NCBI RefSeq assembly: GCF_947501405.1
Contig: NZ_CANMVK010000001.1
Span: forward strand, 620,001-684,000
Reading direction: 5' to 3'
Length of the DNA: 64,000 nucleotides
DNA from: an uncultured Hoeflea sp.
GTDB taxonomy: Bacteria > Pseudomonadota > Alphaproteobacteria > Rhizobiales > Rhizobiaceae
In this document: piece after piece, positions 29,611 through 39,460 of the stretch
Layout of the letters: every line of letters starts with the position of its first letter
How positions within the stretch are numbered: the stretch's first letter is position 1
Notes under the pieces: generated by a model
Database searches by the model: none
The model's input: the letters and a program-made list of their open reading frames with translations, nothing else
What the model was told of the DNA's origin: nothing
Position numbers and translations under genes: made by a program

Positions 29611-30162
29611 TTAATGCGCAGCGAGATAGCCTGCGCTGTCGATCACCGTTGCATAGGTGCCGGAGAGGCCACTCATGAAAGCCGCGTGGACCTGCGCCGC
29701 CGGGACCGCTACACCGCCAAACTCCGCATCGCGCGCAGCGCAGGCATCGTGAACAACGGTAACCTTGTATCCCAGATCGGCCGCGGCGCGGGTGGTGGCG
29801 TCGATGCACATCTGGCTCATGGCGCCGACAATCACCAGATTGGAGATGCCGCTTGAGCCAAGCGTGTCGTGAAGTCGGGTGTTGAGGAAGCTGTTGGGCT
29901 TGTGCTTGAGGATCACATCCTCGCCTTCCTGTGGCGCCACTTTCGGGTGGATTTCTGCGCCTTCGCTTCCGGGCCGGAAGAAGGGCGCGGTTTCTGAAGG
30001 GATCTCGTGGTGGATATGAACGATCATGTCGCCGGCCTGGCGGGCATGGGCGAGAACCCGGGCCGCATTGTCGCTGGCCTGCTCTATCTTGCTCAGCGTC
30101 CAGCGGCCGCCATTGAAATAGTCTTTCTGTATGTCGACGAGGATCAGGGCGGTGTCAGTCAT
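29611..30162 (-). CDS. Isochorismatase-family cysteine hydrolase
   Basis: A 183-residue hydrolase of the isochorismatase/nicotinamidase fold. The catalytic triad appears as Asp in ILVDIQKDYF, Lys in LKHKPNSFLNTRL and Cys in GAMSQMCIDATTRAA. The cis-peptide VGAMSQ before the Cys is typical. The substrate is not determinable; amidases and ureido hydrolases are common in the family. It is divergent from a GlxA-type regulator 94 bases away, which probably controls it through the inverted repeat at 30220-30254. Confidence 0.9.
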   Translation of the reverse strand: MTDTALILVDIQKDYFNGGRWTLSKIEQASDNAARVLAHARQAGDMIVHIHHEIPSETAPFFRPGSEGAEIHPKVAPQEGEDVILKHKPNSFLNTRLHDTLGSSGISNLVIVGAMSQMCIDATTRAAADLGYKVTVVHDACAARDAEFGGVAVPAAQVHAAFMSGLSGTYATVIDSAGYLAAH

Positions 30163-30219
30163 GTTGGTTCTCCTTGATGTGGTCGAGCTGATTTACAGGG
30201 GATGGTGATCGAGTTAAAT

Positions 30220-30254
30220 TGGCGGATATGACAAACATCATGCGAAATCCGCCA
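30220..30254. promoter_or_regulatory. 8-bp inverted repeat operator candidate
   Basis: TGGCGGAT and ATCCGCCA form a perfect inverted repeat separated by 19 bases in the 94-base gap between the isochorismatase gene and the divergent GlxA-type regulator. Placement and symmetry fit an AraC-family binding site controlling both genes. No experiment or motif model was available. Confidence 0.5.
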
Positions 30255-30256
30255 CT

Positions 30257-31195
30257 TTGACATTGCCTGGAAAATCACTCGCCATCGTCGCCTACCAAGG
30301 TGCTCAAGAGGCAGCCGTGCTCGGGCTCGCCGATCTGCTGGATGCGGCCAACCTGATCAGCCGACGGCACAATGGGGTGATTATCGATGTACACACGATC
30401 CGGCCGAGTGCTTGGGCACGTTCTGCATCATTCCATGACGCGATCATCCTGCCGCCCAACCGCAGCGGTGCACGGGGCGTGGAGGATGTCGAGCTCCACG
30501 CCTGGATAAGACGGCAACACGGGGCAGGGGCGCTGACGGCATCGGTCTGTGCCGGGCTGTTCTGGCTCGGTCACGCCGGATTGCTCGACTCGCGACCGGT
30601 GACAACGCATTGGGGGCTGGAAGAAGAAGTCCGGTCAACCTTCCCAAAGGCCGACCTGCAGCCCGAGCATCTGCTTATCGATGACAATGACATCGTTACC
30701 GCCGGGGGAATGATGGCCTGGGTCGATCTCGGCCTGTTCTTCGTCGAACGCTGGCAGGGGGTGGATGTGCTGACTGCGACGGCACGGCATTTGCTCGTCG
30801 ACCCGGGCAAGCGCGAGCAGCGCAACTATCGCAGTTTCCGGCCCAACCTCCAGCACGGTGACGAGACGATCCTTGCGCTCCAGCTGTGGATGGAAGGTCA
30901 TGTGCAGGATGTCCTGAGCGCCGATGCCTTAAGTGCGCGCGCCAGGCTTTCGGGACGCACCTTCCTGCGCCGTTTCAAGGCAGCCACGGGAACAAGCCCG
31001 AATGCCTATGTCCAGGCGCTCAGGGTCGAAAAGGCGCGCGGTCTGCTCGAGCGGACTCGCGATCCGGTGAGCGCGGTCAGCTGGGCGGTGGGGTATCAGG
31101 ATGTCTCAGCCTTCGGCAGGGTTTTCCGGTCGGTTACCGGTTTGAGCGCTGTCGACTACCGACAGCGGTTCAGTGTACTCGACGTGCGGACGTAA
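30257..31195 (+). CDS. GlxA-type transcriptional regulator (DJ-1/PfpI plus AraC domains)
   Basis: A 312-residue regulator. The N-terminal amidase-like DJ-1/PfpI domain (about residues 5-185) contains the nucleophile-elbow-like TASVCAGLFWLG. The C-terminal AraC double helix-turn-helix starts near residue 210, with LSGRTFLRRFKAATGTSPNAY and VSAVSWAVGYQDVSAFGRVFRS. Start is a TTG at 30257 in the track; no ATG fits better, so the start is uncertain. It is divergent from the isochorismatase gene, a common regulator-target arrangement. Confidence 0.88.
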   Translation: MTLPGKSLAIVAYQGAQEAAVLGLADLLDAANLISRRHNGVIIDVHTIRPSAWARSASFHDAIILPPNRSGARGVEDVELHAWIRRQHGAGALTASVCAGLFWLGHAGLLDSRPVTTHWGLEEEVRSTFPKADLQPEHLLIDDNDIVTAGGMMAWVDLGLFFVERWQGVDVLTATARHLLVDPGKREQRNYRSFRPNLQHGDETILALQLWMEGHVQDVLSADALSARARLSGRTFLRRFKAATGTSPNAYVQALRVEKARGLLERTRDPVSAVSWAVGYQDVSAFGRVFRSVTGLSAVDYRQRFSVLDVRT

Positions 31196-31285
31196 ACTGC
31201 TCGCGGGCGGGGCTCGGCTCGCGGTATCTGTTGACCGCTGCTATTGCCGGGTTTCTGATCGTGATCGCGTCAGCCGCGCGGCGCG

Positions 31286-31795
31286 CTAGTGGTGCGCCTG
31301 TTGGCCGCGAACGCCTGCGTCAACCGGGTCTTCCTCAAAGGCCGCTTCGCGCAACAGGTGTTCGCTTTCAAAGGCGATGTGGCGGCGCATGGCCTCAAAA
31401 AAGCCACGCAGCATATAGCCGGTGGCCTCGATGTTGATTTCGGCACTGCCGGCGCCCAGCGCATGCAGTGCCTCGGTCAGCTCCTCGGCGAAACACTCGT
31501 CCTCGCAATGCTCAAAGCGCAGACGGTTCAGCGTTGCCTCAATATCTTCATGAGACTTCAATCGTTCGGCGACCATCGGGAAGATGACATCCTCCTCGAA
31601 GCGGTGGACGCCGCGGATCATCGGGCCAAGGGCCCGGGCCGCGTAGATGCATTTCTGACGGTTGACACTGTCGGGCAGGGAGTCGGCGATCTCCTCCAGC
31701 CGGTCACATAGAAGCAGTTGTTCCTTGTGCGCTTTGCGCAGCGCGGCGATTGGGTTTTCCCCATGCGCCAGCCTTATTGTTGTATCATCGGTCAT
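31286..31795 (-). CDS. Hemerythrin domain protein
   Basis: A 169-residue four-helix HHE cation-binding protein with a probable di-iron site binding oxygen or NO. Candidate ligands are seen in LRKAHKEQLLLCDRLE, VHRFEEDVIFP, FEHCEDECFAEEL and RRHIAFESEHLL. It is cytoplasmic. It is divergent from ccoN, and the shared intergenic region carries an FNR/FixK box about 95 bases from its start. This makes co-regulation with the high-affinity oxidase under low oxygen plausible. Confidence 0.88.
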   Translation of the reverse strand: MTDDTTIRLAHGENPIAALRKAHKEQLLLCDRLEEIADSLPDSVNRQKCIYAARALGPMIRGVHRFEEDVIFPMVAERLKSHEDIEATLNRLRFEHCEDECFAEELTEALHALGAGSAEINIEATGYMLRGFFEAMRRHIAFESEHLLREAAFEEDPVDAGVRGQQAHH

Positions 31796-31883
31796 GGAGC
31801 GGTCTTCCCAGTGAAAGCGCGAATTATGATCGCTGTTATTTCCCTCTGGATAACAAGACTATGGTCGAGATTGGCGGGCGTCC

Positions 31884-31897
31884 TTGACTTGGATCAA
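31884..31897. promoter_or_regulatory. FNR/FixK-type box between hemerythrin and ccoN
   Basis: TTGACTTGGATCAA fits TTGAY-N4-RTCAA with one departure from perfect dyad symmetry (TTGAC versus ATCAA). The centre is 129 bases before the ccoN ATG and 95 bases before the hemerythrin ATG. Such boxes bind FnrN/FixK proteins and drive cbb3 oxidase genes in rhizobia. Confidence 0.8.
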
Positions 31898-32019
31898 GGC
31901 GGCAGATGCGGGTGTCTGCGAATTGTGCTCCAGCCTGGCGGAGGCGCGACTTGTCTGAAGGGGGCAAGCGCAATGGTCGCCGTTTAGGTTTGTTATGATA
32001 CCCCTGGGGGATACCAACC

Positions 32020-33639
<1,620 letters not shown>

Positions 33640-33651
33640 GGAGACGAAACC

Positions 33652-34383
33652 ATGTCAATCCTAGACAAACACGGTGTACTCGAGCGCAATGCAACGCTCT
33701 TGATGGTCTCCTCGCTGGTGGTGGTGAGCATCGGCGGCATTGTCGAGATCGCACCACTCTTCTATCTCGAAAACACCATCGAGAAAGTCGACGGGATGCG
33801 TCCCTACACGCCGCTGGAGCTTGCTGGCCGCAACATCTACATCCGCGAAGGGTGCTATGTGTGCCACAGCCAGATGATCCGCCCGTTTAGGGACGAGGTC
33901 GAGCGCTATGGCCACTACAGCCTTGCTGCGGAATCGATGTACGACCATCCGTTCCAGTGGGGATCGAAGCGGACGGGGCCTGACCTCGCCCGCGTCGGCG
34001 ACCGCTACTCCAACGAGTGGCATGTCGAGCATCTGATCGAGCCGCGCTCGGTGGTGCCCGAATCGATCATGCCGAGCTACTCGTTCCTGGCGACAACGCC
34101 GCTGAAGGTGGCCAATGTGACGGCCGATCTTGAGGCGAATGCGCTGGTGGGCGTTCCCTACACCGAGGACATGATCGCCAATGCGGAGGCCGATCTTGCG
34201 GCTCAGGCCGATCCCGATGCGGATTGGTCGGGGCTGGAGGAACGCTATCCCAAGGCCAAACTCGGCGATTTCGACGGCGATCCGTCGCAATTGACCGAGA
34301 TGGACGCGATGGTGGCCTATCTGCAGATGCTTGGTACGTTGGTTGATTTTTCGACCTACGACGAAGCTTCCGGCTACCGCTAA
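33652..34383 (+). CDS. ccoO: cbb3-type cytochrome c oxidase subunit II
   Basis: Membrane-anchored monohaem cytochrome c subunit, 243 residues. One N-terminal helix ([25 protein letters not shown]) is followed by the haem site [15 protein letters not shown] (CXXCH). The axial methionine probably lies in SIMPSY. It transfers electrons from CcoP to CcoN. RBS AAGGAG precedes the ATG. Confidence 0.96.
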   Translation: MSILDKHGVLERNATLLMVSSLVVVSIGGIVEIAPLFYLENTIEKVDGMRPYTPLELAGRNIYIREGCYVCHSQMIRPFRDEVERYGHYSLAAESMYDHPFQWGSKRTGPDLARVGDRYSNEWHVEHLIEPRSVVPESIMPSYSFLATTPLKVANVTADLEANALVGVPYTEDMIANAEADLAAQADPDADWSGLEERYPKAKLGDFDGDPSQLTEMDAMVAYLQMLGTLVDFSTYDEASGYR

Positions 34384-34397
34384 GGGAGGACCGTGCA

Positions 34398-34550
34398 ATG
34401 GAAACCTATACCGCAATGCGCCAATTCGCTGACAGCTGGGGGCTTGTCTTCCTGTTCGTCGTGTTCGTCGGCGTGGTCCTTTTCATGTTCCGGCCCGGTG
34501 CCAAGGCTGCCGCCGAACGCGCCGCGCAAATCCCTTTGAAGGAGGACTGA
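34398..34550 (+). CDS. ccoQ: cbb3-type oxidase subunit CcoQ
   Basis: This 50-residue gene is absent from the ORF track. It reads METYTAMRQFADSWGLVFLF, then a single membrane helix and FMFRPGAKAAAERAAQIPL, ending KED. The location between ccoO and ccoP, a GGGAGG ribosome site and the FRPG motif after the helix identify CcoQ. In other bacteria the subunit stabilises the complex under oxygen. Confidence 0.93.
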   Translation: METYTAMRQFADSWGLVFLFVVFVGVVLFMFRPGAKAAAERAAQIPLKED

Positions 34551-34553
34551 GAC

Positions 34554-35417
34554 ATGTCCGAAAAACACATCGATGACGTGTCGGGCGTTGAGACGACCGG
34601 CCATGTTTGGGATGGTATCCGGGAGTTGAACAATCCCCTGCCGCGCTGGTGGCTGTGGACCTTCTACCTGACCATCATCTGGGCGATTGGCTATATGGTG
34701 GCCTACCCGGCGATCCCGCTGATCAACGGCGCCACCAAGGGCATGCTCGGCTATTCGAGCCGCGCCAATGTGGTCGCCGAACTGGCGGACGCCAAGGCGG
34801 CACAGGGCGAATTGCTCGAAAGGGTGTCGGCAACGCCGCTCGAGGAGATCGCCAGCGATCCGGATCTGTTGCAGTTCGCCATTGCCGGCGGATCGTCCGC
34901 CTTCAAGGTCAACTGCGCCCAGTGCCACGGATCGGGTGCTGCCGGGTCTGCGGGTTATCCCAACTTGAATGACGATGACTGGCTGTGGGGCGGTACGATC
35001 GATCAGATCTACCTCAGCATCGCCCATGGCATTCGCTCCGAGGAAGACGATGACACCCGCATCTCCGACATGCCGGCCTTCGCTGACATTCTGGAAGCCG
35101 AGCAGATCGATCAGGTTGGCGCCTATGTGGTCAGCCTGAGCGATACGCCGTCGGATGCCTCGCTGGTGGAAGCGGGCCGCGAAGTCTATGTCGAGAACTG
35201 CGCCGCCTGTCATGGCGACGACGGGGAAGGCATTGCCGATTTCGGCGCTCCGCGGCTGTCGGACGGCATCTGGCTCAAGGGGTCGACCGAAGCCGAGATC
35301 GTAGCCCAGATCCGCAATCCCAAGCATGGCGTGATGCCGGCATGGGTGGGCCGCCTGGGCGAACCGACGATCAAACAGCTGGCCGTCTATGTCCACACAC
35401 TGGGTGGCGGACAGTAG
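34554..35417 (+). CDS. ccoP: cbb3-type cytochrome c oxidase subunit III (dihaem)
   Basis: A 287-residue membrane-anchored dihaem cytochrome c accepting electrons from the bc1 complex or soluble cytochromes. The N-terminus carries the conserved WDGIRELNNPLPRWWLWTFY and a membrane helix. Haem sites are NCAQCHGSG and NCAACHGDD. It starts three bases after the ccoQ stop. A strong terminator follows. The last 49 codons are duplicated in decayed form at 36734-36880. Confidence 0.96.
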   Translation: MSEKHIDDVSGVETTGHVWDGIRELNNPLPRWWLWTFYLTIIWAIGYMVAYPAIPLINGATKGMLGYSSRANVVAELADAKAAQGELLERVSATPLEEIASDPDLLQFAIAGGSSAFKVNCAQCHGSGAAGSAGYPNLNDDDWLWGGTIDQIYLSIAHGIRSEEDDDTRISDMPAFADILEAEQIDQVGAYVVSLSDTPSDASLVEAGREVYVENCAACHGDDGEGIADFGAPRLSDGIWLKGSTEAEIVAQIRNPKHGVMPAWVGRLGEPTIKQLAVYVHTLGGGQ

Positions 35418-35461
35418 GGTTTGGATCCGGGTCGAAGCTTTTCGACCCCGATACGACAATC

Positions 35462-35500
35462 AGGCCCCGCCGGGTGATCATCCGGCGGGGCCTTTCGTTT
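35462..35500 (+). terminator. Rho-independent terminator after ccoP
   Basis: A perfect 12-bp stem, AGGCCCCGCCGG and CCGGCGGGGCCT, with an 8-base loop, followed by TTCGTTT. It sits 45 bases after the ccoP stop and closes the ccoNOQP operon. Confidence 0.88.
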
Positions 35501-35582
35501 GTCGCAAGCGGTTCATCGGACCGTAGATCAGCGATTGGCGGCAGAAATCATTGGATCCCGGTCCCCTGAGCCAAGTCCGTCA

Positions 35583-36281
35583 TCATCGAGCCGTATCTTC
35601 GTTCATCTGTCTGGCGATTTGTTCGAGATAGTCCTCTAATGTCTTGCCCGGCTCCAACCGGAAGGATCTGCCGGTGGGGTCACATTCCTGCATCCGGTCA
35701 ATGCGGAACGTGCGAAATTCGCCGCGCAGTTCGCACCAGGCCGTGCATGTCCAGACCCGACCCCAATACTCGGTTTGCAGGGGACGGATCACACGATCGG
35801 TCGTGCGGTCTGAAAGCGACCGGTAGGATATCCGAAGTTTCAGGCGGTCGCGAATCGCGCGCCGCAGAAGCGGCATGTGCCGGAAGCCCTCTTGCGCCCG
35901 CTCGAAGGGATAAACGCCGAATCCCCAGGATTTCGGGGTGTGGCGACGGTTGGATGCGTGGGCTCCGATCTTTTCGAGAAGCGATGCCGCCGCGGCCTGC
36001 AGTTCCCGGTCCGCGGCTTCCTGAACGATCGCCATTCCCAGGCTCAGTGCCTCGAGTTCCGTCAGCGTCAATGCCATTGGCGGCAGGAACACCGGTTCGC
36101 GCAACATATAGCCGACCCCACGCTCGCCATCGATCGGCACGCCGGAGGCCACAAGCGTATCGATATCCCGGTAGATCGTGCGCAGGGATACCTCAAGCGC
36201 AGCGGCGATATCGCAGGCACGATGAAGCCGCCCGTCGCGGACGATCTCGACAATTTCGGCCAATCGCTCGCTGCGCCGCAT
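35583..36281 (-). CDS. YafY-type WYL-domain transcriptional regulator
   Basis: A 232-residue regulator. The N-terminal DeoR/HTH_11 domain has RLAEIVEIVRDGRLHRACDIAAALEVSLRTIYRDID, and the C-terminal WYL domain spans about residues 130-220 (LKLRISYRSLSD, VWTCTAWCELRGEFRTFRIDRM). WYL domains sense nucleic-acid or small ligands in other systems. It ends 165 bases from ccoP on the opposite strand. It is probably the regulator of the ABM-like gene 6 bases upstream of its start, with which it could share a transcript. Confidence 0.9.
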   Translation of the reverse strand: MRRSERLAEIVEIVRDGRLHRACDIAAALEVSLRTIYRDIDTLVASGVPIDGERGVGYMLREPVFLPPMALTLTELEALSLGMAIVQEAADRELQAAAASLLEKIGAHASNRRHTPKSWGFGVYPFERAQEGFRHMPLLRRAIRDRLKLRISYRSLSDRTTDRVIRPLQTEYWGRVWTCTAWCELRGEFRTFRIDRMQECDPTGRSFRLEPGKTLEDYLEQIARQMNEDTAR

Positions 36282-36287
36282 GGTGCG

Positions 36288-36593
36288 TCAGTTCACCGAG
36301 ACTTCGAGATCGGAGTGCATCATGGTGACCGTTGGTCCGCTGATTGCCGACAGGGCCGCCGCATTGGCCGGATCATCGCCGATCCCCGCGGCGGCCGCCT
36401 TGGCGGCATCCATGTCACGCCACTCGATATGTTCGATCCAGGTGCCGTCCTCCGTGCAGGACAGGCGGCGCGAAATGAACCCCGGGCAGCCGGTGACGTA
36501 AGTGTTCATTTTCTCGGCCGCCCTGGCGAACTCTTCGCGGCTGACGCCTTCATTGAGTTTGAAAGTCACGGTTTCGATAACGCGGTTCGGCAT
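36288..36593 (-). CDS. ABM-like dimeric alpha/beta barrel protein
   Basis: A 101-residue ferredoxin-like fold protein resembling antibiotic biosynthesis monooxygenase-type or stress-response dimeric barrels: VIETVTFKLNEGVSREEFARAA, GCPGFISRRLSCTEDGTWIEHIEWRD. No cofactor motif is seen. It is transcribed toward and just upstream of the WYL regulator, with six bases between the coding regions, so it is likely co-transcribed with and possibly controlled by it. The substrate is unknown. Confidence 0.75.
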   Translation of the reverse strand: MPNRVIETVTFKLNEGVSREEFARAAEKMNTYVTGCPGFISRRLSCTEDGTWIEHIEWRDMDAAKAAAAGIGDDPANAAALSAISGPTVTMMHSDLEVSVN

Positions 36594-36733
36594 GGGTTTC
36601 TCCTGAAGCCTGTTGGGTTGATCCGGTCCATCTAACCCGACCCAACTGTCAGAACCTGTCAGTTGGCTGAGGCTCTTCAGCCTGGTGGGTGTATTGGCGC
36701 GGTAAGGGAATGTCGCCAGTGTTGCCGTCGTGC

Positions 36734-36880
36734 CTTTGGCTCAAGAGGGTGACAGAAGCCGAAGTCTTGGCGCATATCAGCAATCCCGAACATGGCGTGA
36801 GGCTGGCCCGGGGTGAGCGTCTCGGCGAACCGATGATCGAGCAACTGGCTGTCGATTTCCACACGCTGCGCAGTGCGCAG
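36734..36880 (+). pseudogene. Decayed duplicate of the ccoP 3' end
   Basis: Forty-nine codons align without gaps to the C-terminus of CcoP. The remnant reads LWLKRVTEAEVLAHISNPEH and later RLGEPMIEQLAVDFHTL; CcoP has IWLKGSTEAEIVAQIRNPKH and RLGEPTIKQLAVYVHTL. By my count 29 of 49 residues are identical. The haem motifs and everything upstream are missing, and the native TAG stop is replaced by TGG, so the frame reads on to a TGA at 36899. It lies 1.3 kb downstream of intact ccoP in the same orientation. It is clearly non-functional as an oxidase subunit. Confidence 0.82.
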
Positions 36881-36918
36881 TGGGGCCGGCGAGGGCGCTG
36901 AACGGAAATGAGGCAAGG

Positions 36919-36946
36919 AACCTGCCGGATGCAAGTCCGGCGGGTT
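36919..36946 (+). terminator. Hairpin after ccoP remnant, terminator-like
   Basis: AACCTGCCGGA and TCCGGCGGGTT form an 11-bp stem (one G-T pair) with loop TGCAAG. It lies 38 bases past the end of the ccoP-homologous segment, similar in spacing to the real ccoP terminator, but has no T-run. It may be the remnant operon's terminator. Confidence 0.5.
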
Positions 36947-37142
36947 GTCGTGTGAAACTGGGCGGCTCTGCAGCTGTCGGGGGCATATATGGGCCAAGAA
37001 CCTGTTTGGCTTGCGGCCCATAGCCGGCATTCGTGTCATTGGTGACGGAAGACAGCAGGAAGGCCAAAGTGCCAGATGTTGTTGGATGCATGAACGTCGG
37101 CTTTGGATGAACAGCGCCGGATAGCAGTGTCCAATCGACCAA

Positions 37143-37847
37143 TCAGCGTTCCGCAAGCGCCGATTGGACACCAATCAAAGGCGACTGCGCCATCCAGTCC
37201 TGAGCGGAATTGATCAGATGTCTGTCCCCCTCGATAAAGGCAGACTGGGCATCAATCGCATCTTTTAGGTTGATATCCCCCAACCAAAGCGCAACCAAAA
37301 CAGCAAGCGATGCAGTCAGGTAGATGTCCACGTCGTGGCCCGGATCGTCGGGACACAGGTCGACCGCATCTCCGTTTGCAATGACCCACCAGGTGTTGAG
37401 TTCCGTCCGATCTGAAATCTGCACAAGGATTACGGTTTTCCCGTCCGGCAGCCATTGGGTATTCAAGGTGCGGTGGAAATCCCACATGAACCCACCGACA
37501 TCGCAATCCTGTGCGGCAATGCTGCGTTTGCGCCAGCGCATACCCCATACCGCCATGTTTTCCACAATCGGTCCAAGCTCGCGTCCTGAGCGGGTGAGCC
37601 TGTATTCTCCCGCTTGAGCGGCTGGCGACGGTTTTCGAACGATGATCTCTGCTGCCTCAAGCGTTTTCAAACGCTTGCTCAGGATCGATGGCGACATTCG
37701 CGGGATCGCTTTCTGAAACCCTCCAAAGCGTGTCGTTCCTAAAAACATCTCGCGTAGCAAAAGCAGCGTCCACTTGTCGCCCAATATGTCGGCGGAGGCC
37801 ATTGCGGGGCACAGGCTGCCAGATACGTTGTGGGTCTTTTCATCCAT
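37143..37847 (-). CDS. HxlR-family regulator with C-terminal SCP2-like domain
   Basis: About 234 residues. The N-terminal HxlR winged helix has LCPAMASADILGDKWTLLLLREMFLGTTRFGGFQ and MSPSILSKRLKTLEAAEIIVRK. The C-terminal extension from about residue 125 resembles an SCP2/sterol-carrier-like ligand domain (DVDIYLTASLAVLVALWLGD). The ATG at 37847 (MDEKTHNVSGS) is chosen over the track GTG at 37865. It is divergent from the mddA-like gene with 148 bases between starts, so it probably regulates it. Confidence 0.85.
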   Translation of the reverse strand: MDEKTHNVSGSLCPAMASADILGDKWTLLLLREMFLGTTRFGGFQKAIPRMSPSILSKRLKTLEAAEIIVRKPSPAAQAGEYRLTRSGRELGPIVENMAVWGMRWRKRSIAAQDCDVGGFMWDFHRTLNTQWLPDGKTVILVQISDRTELNTWWVIANGDAVDLCPDDPGHDVDIYLTASLAVLVALWLGDINLKDAIDAQSAFIEGDRHLINSAQDWMAQSPLIGVQSALAER

Positions 37848-37887
37848 TGCAGAGCGTACCGCCACTTGGTTCGCCCTGACAACTACG

Positions 37888-37904
37888 GAATCAGAAGCGG
37901 ATTC
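37888..37904. promoter_or_regulatory. GAATC-N7-GATTC inverted repeat in HxlR/mddA-like promoter region
   Basis: A short inverted repeat in the divergent intergenic region; the surrounding CGGAATC and CGGATTC also read as near direct repeats. HxlR proteins usually bind paired short sites in such gaps. Short arms make chance occurrence possible. Confidence 0.3.
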
Positions 37905-37995
37905 ATACGGATCTAGAAGTAGTACCGATTACCGTGGCGCCTATTCTGCGACAGAGCCCTGTTTATCGGGTGTTTTCAATGGAAAGGAGCCCGCC

Positions 37996-38733
37996 ATGGG
38001 CCGCTCAGCCGCATTTCTCTATGGCATAGTCGTTTATGTCATCTTTCTGATCACATTTCTCTACGCGATCGGTTTCGTGGGCAACATCGTCGTCCCGAAA
38101 TCCATAGATTCCGGCACACCGGGCCCTATCACCATGTCCATCGTCATCAATCTGGCGCTGCTTTCGGTTTTTGCGCTTCAACACAGCGTCATGGCCCGCC
38201 CGGCATTCAAACGGGTGTGGACAAAGATCATTCCCGAAGCGGCCGAGCGCAGCACCTATATTCTGATGACCTGTCTCGCGCTTATCCTGATCTTCCTGTT
38301 TTGGCAGCCCATTCCGAACCTGATATGGAACTTTGGAAACTCAGTTGCCGGCGTCACCCTGAGCATGTTGTTCTGGGGAGGATGGTTTGTTGTTCTGTCC
38401 TCGACCTTCATGATCGACCATCTGGATCTTTTCGGCCTGAAGCAAGTCTTTGCACATCTGAAAAAGCGTCAGGCGGTGCATCCAAATTTCATCAAGGCCG
38501 GTCTTTATCGGTTGGTACGTCATCCGATAATGACCGGGTTCCTGATTGCCTTCTGGGCCGCGCCGAGCATGTCGGCCGGGCATCTATTGTTTGCCTGCGT
38601 AACAACCGGTTACATCGTGATCGCGGTTTTGCATCTGGAAGAAAAAGACCTGATTGCCAGCATCGGCGAAGATTATCTGACCTATCGAAAAGAGGTTCCC
38701 GCCTTTGTACCCGGTTTCGGGCGGGGGCGGTAA
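37996..38733 (+). CDS. mddA: Methanethiol S-methyltransferase-like membrane protein (MddA type)
   Basis: A 245-residue polytopic protein of the NnrU/isoprenylcysteine methyltransferase superfamily. The opening FLYGIVVYVIFLITFLYAIG and GNIVVPKSIDSG, then LQHSVMARPAFKR, and the C-terminal SAM-binding region LYRLVRHPIMTGFLIAFW with LEEKDLIASIGEDYLTYRKEVP match my memory of MddA, which methylates methanethiol to dimethyl sulfide. The ATG at 37996 has AAGGAG seven bases upstream; the track start is wrong. An OsmC gene follows one base after its stop. The family call is good; the exact substrate is inferred. Confidence 0.72.
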   Translation: MGRSAAFLYGIVVYVIFLITFLYAIGFVGNIVVPKSIDSGTPGPITMSIVINLALLSVFALQHSVMARPAFKRVWTKIIPEAAERSTYILMTCLALILIFLFWQPIPNLIWNFGNSVAGVTLSMLFWGGWFVVLSSTFMIDHLDLFGLKQVFAHLKKRQAVHPNFIKAGLYRLVRHPIMTGFLIAFWAAPSMSAGHLLFACVTTGYIVIAVLHLEEKDLIASIGEDYLTYRKEVPAFVPGFGRGR

Positions 38734-38734
38734 C

Positions 38735-39340
38735 ATGACACTCGATCCCAAACACCTCACGCAGATCCAGAGTTTCGCCACCACCCCGCCGCCAAGTGTG
38801 CAGGATCGGCAACTGCCGCTGCGCGCCCGATACCGGGATGCGCCGGACGCGGCCTGGGTATTCGATCATGCCCGCACTTCGGATGCCCAGATCCCCGCGC
38901 ACCACCCGCTTCACGGGCATGTCGTCTGCGGCGAAGGCATCCCGGTGCACATTCCGGTTTCAGTGCATCAAGCCGTCGGCGGCGAAAGCGATTTTCCCTG
39001 CCCGGGCGAACTGCTGGCCGCGGCCATGGCAAGCTGTCTGGATACTGCGATCCGCATGGTCGCCAACCTCAAGGGGATAGAGTTGAAGCATCTCGAGGTT
39101 CATGCCAGCCTTGGCGCTGATGTGCGCGGCGCTTTGATGACCCGCGAAAATGTTCCTGTCGGCTTCCAAAGCGCTCAATTGAAGGTGGAAATTGAAGCAA
39201 ACAGTGAACTGCCGGAGGCTCAAATGACGGCCTTGCTCGACGCAGCAGAACGGAGCTGCGTCATTGTGCAGACCCTCCGTACCCCGCCCATCGTTCAAAT
39301 AGATCGATACCTAAGCTTTCCTGCGACCGAAGACCGCTGA
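38735..39340 (+). CDS. OsmC family protein
   Basis: About 201 residues of the OsmC/Ohr fold, thiol peroxidases acting on organic hydroperoxides. Candidate catalytic cysteines are in AAAMASCLDTAIRMVANLKG and AERSCVIVQTLR, with the conserved spacing. GGESDFPCPGELLAAAMASC is the family's typical first motif. The ATG at 38735 follows the mddA-like stop by one base, so the two are an operon. A thiol-protective role beside a methanethiol enzyme is plausible but inferred. Confidence 0.85.
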   Translation: MTLDPKHLTQIQSFATTPPPSVQDRQLPLRARYRDAPDAAWVFDHARTSDAQIPAHHPLHGHVVCGEGIPVHIPVSVHQAVGGESDFPCPGELLAAAMASCLDTAIRMVANLKGIELKHLEVHASLGADVRGALMTRENVPVGFQSAQLKVEIEANSELPEAQMTALLDAAERSCVIVQTLRTPPIVQIDRYLSFPATEDR

Positions 39341-39460
39341 ACGCAAATGGCTCTTGCTGAAGCGGACTTTGGAATGAGTGCAATGAGCGGCAGTCAGTCC
39401 GCTTGGCTGCCCTTGGCACACTCTGCAGCAAACTCCCGCCCCCGCCCATCTCACCACCCC

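Larger units (their letters stand above)
36594..37142. other. 549-base gap with ccoP remnant and hairpin
   Basis: No complete gene is found here. The gap contains the ccoP-like fragment (36734-36880) and a hairpin (36919-36946). The rest (36947-37142) shows no recognisable coding sequence or RNA family. It may be recombination debris. Confidence 0.6.

Noticed and set aside
36900-37040. Possible cobalamin-type riboswitch
   Set aside because: The hairpin and a GTCCGG segment looked suggestive, but the conserved B12-box pattern is missing and the downstream genes do not fit.
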